64,000 nucleotides of DNA, from NCBI GenBank assembly GCA_964573505.1, contig CAZNMS010000003.1, forward strand, positions 1-64,000. The letters run 5' to 3'. The translations under genes and the position numbers were made by a program. The notes below the pieces were generated by a model. It ran no database searches. It worked only from the letters and a program-made list of their open reading frames with translations, and was not told where the DNA came from. This document shows, piece by piece, positions 62,884-64,000 of this stretch. Within the stretch, counting starts at the first letter, position 1, and every line of letters begins with the position of its first letter. The DNA comes from AM-0621 sp964573505 (lineage in GTDB: Bacteria; Planctomycetota; Planctomycetia; Planctomycetales; Planctomycetaceae).

Positions 62884-62913
62884 GGGATCGTCGGTGAATG
62901 ACTTCCCGAATTC

Positions 62914-62990
62914 GTCGCATGGACGCCTACGTCCGTGCTTCCTGTTTGTTGCAAGTTCATGCGGGTCGCTCTCGGACGTAGGCGTAGTTG
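62914..62990. repeat. Second copy of the GCATGGACGCC palindrome, with central insertion
   Basis: Shares GCATGGACGCCTACGTCCGT and GTCGCTCTCGGACGT with 24608-24664, but the two halves are separated by about 26 additional bases. It lies between the ends of the convergent giant gene and the DUF1559 gene. No terminator-like T-run follows. Confidence 0.75.
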
Positions 62991-63107
62991 TTCCTCGACA
63001 ATCCCTAAAACCGCCCGTCCGAATGCGGAGCGCATGCCGCATTCGAACTCTTCATCGGCGGTCTTACTGAATCGGCGGTTCTCCCCGTCTTCCACTTCGG
63101 TCGTCGA

Positions 63108-64000
63108 TCAGAACTCACCGGGAACTTCGTTGTTCGCCCGAGTGCCGAGTCCTTGAAACACCGGGTACGACATCGACTCGCTCAAGAACCGCACCACTCC
63201 GTCGCCCATGCAGAAGTTTGCGCCGCCCGAATGCATGCTGCCGAAGGCCGAGATTCGAAAGTCTTCGAACTGATTGTTGTTCGCCGCAGTCGCCGACGGA
63301 TGCAGGTAGTTGATGGGCACAGCAGTGCTCAGTGTGACGTCGCCAATGCCGGGCAATCCGGTCGACGGTGCCCAATAACCCATTCCGTCCATTTGCGGGC
63401 GAGCATTCGTTGTCGCCCATTGTTTGTAGAGCTGATCAACGTGCGATCGTTCGCCGAACAGCAGAGTGTTTGAAAGCCCGTCGGTCGCATCTCGATCACG
63501 CACGATGGCATTGCGCAAGAACATTCCGTCGGCAGTCACACCGGTCGGAAAGCGGCTCGGGTGATAGGACCATGAACCGGCATTGCCCGCGTAACTCGTC
63601 AGTCCGTAGCGCGTCAGAATCGGCGGAGTCACATTCGATGGCGTCGTCTCATAGACCGGCGCGGCCATGATGTCTGACGGGCAGACGAGCGACGAAATGA
63701 CGTGCCCCGTTCGACCGCTCGACACGTTGCGCCACGGATCGTTCGTGTCCCACTGCTCCCACAACATGGCTTGATCGAGATTGCCTAACAGGAACACAAA
63801 CAATCCGACCGCGCGGTTCTGAGGCGGATTCTGCTGACCGGCAGGCGTCGGCCAATTCAGCAACCCCGGCGGAAACGTTGTGACCGACTCGTGATAGTTA
63901 TGAGCCGCGATGCCGAGCTGCTTGAGGTTGTTCGCGCACTGCGAACGTCTCGCCGCTTCGCGCGCTTGCTGCACCGCCGGCAGAAGCAACGCCACTAAGA
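63108..64000 (-). CDS. DUF1559 (SBP_bac_10) prepilin-like protein, 5' end outside the window
   Basis: The family is a large planctomycete paralogue group with a type IV pilin-like N-terminus and an unknown extracellular C-terminal domain. The visible 297 codons start inside the hydrophobic helix at VALLLPAVQQAREAARRSQCANNLKQLGIAAHNYH, the conserved family start; the FTLIELLVVI part lies beyond position 64000. The C-terminal features are complete: SSLVCPSDI, TSYAGNAGSW, GMFLRNAIVRDRDATDGLSNTLLFGERS, and the family hallmark GSMHSGGANFCMGDGVVRFL, ending GTRANNEVPGEF. GTG 63995 is an internal codon, not the true start. It converges on the giant gene and need not be linked to it in function. Confidence 0.93.
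   Translation of the reverse strand, partial: LVALLLPAVQQAREAARRSQCANNLKQLGIAAHNYHESVTTFPPGLLNWPTPAGQQNPPQNRAVGLFVFLLGNLDQAMLWEQWDTNDPWRNVSSGRTGHVISSLVCPSDIMAAPVYETTPSNVTPPILTRYGLTSYAGNAGSWSYHPSRFPTGVTADGMFLRNAIVRDRDATDGLSNTLLFGERSHVDQLYKQWATTNARPQMDGMGYWAPSTGLPGIGDVTLSTAVPINYLHPSATAANNNQFEDFRISAFGSMHSGGANFCMGDGVVRFLSESMSYPVFQGLGTRANNEVPGEF

Noticed and set aside
63995..63995. GTG 63995 as the start of the DUF1559 gene
   Set aside because: It falls inside the conserved hydrophobic helix of the family; the prepilin-like N-terminus must lie beyond the end of the window.

Overview
The window is typical of a planctomycete (Planctomycetota) chromosome. The pointers are a giant surface ORF whose N-terminus carries a LEPR-XLL-like motif (SLEQRLLLSG), the 3' part of a DUF1559 prepilin-like gene, a very large membrane Ser/Thr kinase with the DWGLAK form of the DFG motif and a TPR tail, and many GTAG/CTAC-bounded palindromic repeats between genes. 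Most of the sequence is GC-rich; two stretches (about 17.1-19.9 kb, and about 46.8-48.1 kb inside the giant gene) look more AT-rich and use codons differently.

Layout. 0.3-3.0 kb, minus strand: a very small basic protein, a YggS/PLPBP protein and pyruvate kinase. 3.4-13.0 kb, minus strand: a chemosensory cluster transcribed STAS - cheA(Hpt-kinase-CheW-CheW-REC) - cheW - mcp - cheB - cheR, with cheB and cheR overlapping by ATGA and no separate cheY. 13.7-16.9 kb, plus strand: class I mannose-6-phosphate isomerase and a polytopic GT-C/ArnT-like glycosyltransferase. 17.1-19.4 kb, minus strand: a compact three-gene cassette of overlapping ORFs (an unknown protein with a COMM-like C-terminus, a small predicted beta-barrel protein, and a ComEC-type metallo-beta-lactamase-fold hydrolase). 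20.1-24.6 kb, plus strand: a 1497-residue Ser/Thr kinase-TPR protein whose N-terminus holds about fifteen D-x-T-[L/M/Q] units. 24.7-29.4 kb, minus strand: ruvB, a yebC-family regulator and an exported TPR protein.

30.2-62.9 kb is a single plus-strand ORF of about 10,887 codons. Its product is a mosaic surface or secreted giant protein. In order it has: a LEPR-XLL-like N-terminus; about five repeats of about 160 residues; a long stretch with no recognised domain that contains an OmpA-like module; a block of RTX-type calcium-binding nonapeptides; a long filamentous-haemagglutinin-like beta-helix interrupted by a C-type lectin domain; a second solenoid built from DTG-x-DxxxxxG units with four long internal repeats; five ELSDAELDR modules; and a C-terminal metzincin-type zinc protease domain (HELGHTLGLDH). 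The window ends inside a DUF1559 gene on the minus strand.

How the parts may work together: the sensory cluster lacks a free CheY and has a REC domain fused to CheA, so its output is not obvious from the window. The glycosyltransferase and ManA fit envelope glycan supply. The giant protein is the most unusual single object, and the three-gene cassette is the best candidate for an uncharacterised accessory system. Palindromic GTAG-type elements occur throughout. One is embedded in frame inside the glycosyltransferase gene, and another pair forms an in-frame tandem repeat in front of cheB.
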